From: Acidobacteriota bacterium
Lineage (GTDB): Bacteria > Acidobacteriota > Terriglobia > Terriglobales > Acidobacteriaceae
NCBI GenBank assembly: GCA_021801945.1
Contig: JAKABE010000201.1
Coordinates: forward strand, 1 to 6,385
DNA length: 6,385 nt
Reading direction: 5' to 3'
This document shows positions 4,440 to 6,385 of this stretch, piece by piece (within the stretch, counting starts at the first letter, position 1; every line of letters starts with the position of its first letter). The notes beneath the pieces are model-generated. The model had not been told where the DNA came from, made no database searches, and saw only the letters and a list, made by a program, of their open reading frames with translations. A program made the translations under genes and the position numbers.

Positions 4440-6385
4440 TTAATACGGCCGGGCATTGTTGGTAGCACCGGGCCAGTTATCGGTACGGAATGGTCCGGCT
4501 GGCAGTCCCGCCTTGTTGAACAATATGGCCGGCGGATTCGACTGCCAATCATAGCGCACCGCAACCGGATACTGCACCAGGCTGGTGGAAACGATCACCT
4601 TGTCGCCAAACGCGTGCGCATCAGCCCAGTACCACTTGCGGTCGGCTCCGGCAATCTGGAACGCGTGCGGCTGGTAGTTCAGTACCAGGCCGCCTGGGGC
4701 GTGCGCAAAGTGCAACTGGATGGCGCCTGGAATGCGATCCCACGATGCTAACGTCGGGCTCTGATATGAAATCTTCTCGCCGTAATATTGCCCCAGCGCA
4801 CAGTAAGCCAGGCGATCGCCCACAGGGGCCTTCACGCGGGGATGAACCGAGTTCGCATCGCCGGTGTCGATCGTCATCGCAAGGCACGTATTGGGGACCT
4901 CCTTCGCCGTGATGGCCTGCGACTCCCGGATCTCTGCCCACCCATCGTCGGTCGGCGTAGGGCTGCGCTGTCCATAATACGGCAGACTGACGATATAGAA
5001 CGGAAAGTCGCCCTGATGGAAAAGCTCTCGCCAGTTGGCGATCAGCGCAGGCAAAACCTTGCGGTATTCGTAGCCCCGCTTGGCATTGGACTCACCCTGG
5101 TACCAAATAGCTCCCGTGATCGCAAGAGAACCGATCGGTTCCAGCATGCCCTTGTATAAAACGGATGGAATTACCGGCCAGTTCTCGTACGAGATAGGCA
5201 GCGGATGCGGCGGACGGGCATCGACGCTGACCTTGGCTTTCCATTCCCCGGCCAGCGGGATGTTGGTTTGATCGCCGAGCTCGAGGTGCAGATCAGAAGG
5301 CGCACCCATGAAGCCCCCATTCGCTCCCAGCCTCAGAATGCGTATGGCAATGACGTTCTTACCCGGCCTCAGAACACCACGGAGATAATAGCGGCGTGGA
5401 TTCACCACCCATGCGCTGCCGCCGACATATGTGCCGTTGACCCACACAGAATCCATCCGGTCGACCACGCCCAGGAACAACATGGAGCGCCCGGCCGGCA
5501 AAGGATCGGGCAAGGTTACCTCTCTGCGGAACCAGACCACGGAGGGTGTATCCGCGACCCCTAGCGCACCCCAGCCATGCATTATATTCACGGTCTTCCA
5601 CTTTGAATCATCGTAGGTGGGAGCGGACCAGTCTTCTTTAAGACCAATATCGTACTCCTCATACCAGTGCATGACATAGTTGCCGTACGGAGGAGCATTT
5701 TCTGCAGCCAGCTTATGCAAATAGGCAAGCGGAACTTCCAGGCCTCCGAGCTTGCGCAGCGCCTCTTCGCTCATCCACGTTTCCGCAGGCGTACCGCCCA
5801 CACAATCCACCACCAAGCCGATCGGTATATGGATGCTCTGTTGCACGCGTCGGGCAAAGTAATACGCAACGGCCGAAAGCCGTGCAGCCGTGTCCGGCGA
5901 AACCGCCTGCCACTGGCCCTTGACCAGATCCGTGCGCCGATAAGCAGGGTGTTCCGCTACGGTGAAAAACCGAATCTTGGGATAATTGGCCTTCTGAATC
6001 TCCTTTTTCGCGTTGAGCACACCCCGTAAGGGGAATTCCATATTCGATTGCCCGGTACACAACCACACATCGCCCACTAACACGTTCTGCAACTCTACAC
6101 TCTGGCCTTTGCCCGTAATCTTCACCACGTACGGACCGCCAGCGGGAGGCGCTTGGAACGCGACCTGCCAGCGCCGGTCGGCACCCGCAACGGCGGAGGC
6201 GGTGGTGTCTCCGATCTGAACTGTAATCTTGTCACCAGGATCGGACCAGCCCCATATCTGGTCTTCCTTGTTGCGCTGCAACACCATGTTGTCGCCGAAG
6301 ATCGGACTGACGAAGGGAAGCGTCTGAACGGAAGATGAGGAACTTGGATTCGGAGCCGGTTGCGGACCAGCGGGCTGTTGGGCAA
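4440..6385 (-). CDS. sialate O-acetylesterase-type SGNH esterase, 5' end outside window
   Basis: This is an exported carbohydrate acetylesterase that removes O-acetyl groups from sugars; family members act on sialic acid or on plant and microbial glycans. The frame is open past the window edge, so 647 codons are seen. The visible start (AQQPAGPQPAPNPSSSSS) looks like a Pro/Ser linker just after a signal peptide, followed by the usual LPFVSPIFGDNMVLQR opening. Numbering from that Met (6287): a beta domain is at 1-70 (IWGWSDPG); the nucleophile block GQSNM has Ser81; GGTPAETW is at 164; a GH2-like jelly roll is inserted at ~207-340; WYQGESN is at 395; the His block NSVHP has His482; a beta C-terminal domain is at ~505-615. 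The stop is TAA at 4440. The inserted jelly roll occurs in other members of the family. Sialic acid as substrate is not implied. The internal Met at 6287 is not the real start, since conserved sequence precedes it. Confidence 0.92.
   Translation of the reverse strand, partial: AQQPAGPQPAPNPSSSSSVQTLPFVSPIFGDNMVLQRNKEDQIWGWSDPGDKITVQIGDTTASAVAGADRRWQVAFQAPPAGGPYVVKITGKGQSVELQNVLVGDVWLCTGQSNMEFPLRGVLNAKKEIQKANYPKIRFFTVAEHPAYRRTDLVKGQWQAVSPDTAARLSAVAYYFARRVQQSIHIPIGLVVDCVGGTPAETWMSEEALRKLGGLEVPLAYLHKLAAENAPPYGNYVMHWYEEYDIGLKEDWSAPTYDDSKWKTVNIMHGWGALGVADTPSVVWFRREVTLPDPLPAGRSMLFLGVVDRMDSVWVNGTYVGGSAWVVNPRRYYLRGVLRPGKNVIAIRILRLGANGGFMGAPSDLHLELGDQTNIPLAGEWKAKVSVDARPPHPLPISYENWPVIPSVLYKGMLEPIGSLAITGAIWYQGESNAKRGYEYRKVLPALIANWRELFHQGDFPFYIVSLPYYGQRSPTPTDDGWAEIRESQAITAKEVPNTCLAMTIDTGDANSVHPRVKAPVGDRLAYCALGQYYGEKISYQSPTLASWDRIPGAIQLHFAHAPGGLVLNYQPHAFQIAGADRKWYWADAHAFGDKVIVSTSLVQYPVAVRYDWQSNPPAILFNKAGLPAGPFRTDNWPGATNNARPY

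Overview
The window is about 60% GC and fits a Gram-negative soil-type bacterium. The secreted polysaccharide-degradation genes, the flavour of the export signals and the IS5-type transposase wording suggest an Acidobacteriota (Terriglobia) member. That assignment is an inference from protein style only, because no phylogenetic marker is present.

Layout from left to right. (1) A plus-strand alpha/beta hydrolase of the YheT/EMB8 family (start best placed at 68, stop at 1078) carries the complete Ser/Asp/His set. (2) A tRNA-Arg(UCU) gene with encoded CCA (1135-1211) lies 56 bp downstream. (3) About 430 bp (1212-1639) has no recognisable gene. It holds one possible short plus-strand reading frame (1433-1639) with a good ribosome binding site, which stops exactly at a CTAG next to an IS end. 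(4) A truncated IS5-family insertion sequence (about 1640-2034, minus strand) keeps only the last ~85 codons of its transposase and one terminus. (5) Two large co-directional minus-strand genes for exported carbohydrate-active proteins follow. The downstream gene (1997-4294) encodes a ~765-residue secreted protein with an N-terminal beta-rich half and a C-terminal half like an (alpha/alpha) six-hairpin glycosidase or lyase; I cannot assign its family. The upstream gene (4440 to beyond 6385) is a sialate O-acetylesterase-type SGNH esterase with an inserted jelly-roll carbohydrate-binding domain. Its 5' end lies outside the window.

The two large genes probably act together outside the cytoplasm: an esterase removes acetyl groups from a glycan and a six-hairpin enzyme attacks the backbone or side chain. 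The IS remnant meets the 3' end of the six-hairpin gene, so its last ~13 residues and its stop codon are read out of frame from transposase DNA. The hydrolase and tRNA on the left look like ordinary chromosomal housekeeping genes. The most notable items are the family-unassigned six-hairpin protein paired with an esterase, and the IS scar that shaped both flanking reading frames. I see no CRISPR array, phage, toxin-antitoxin or defence system.
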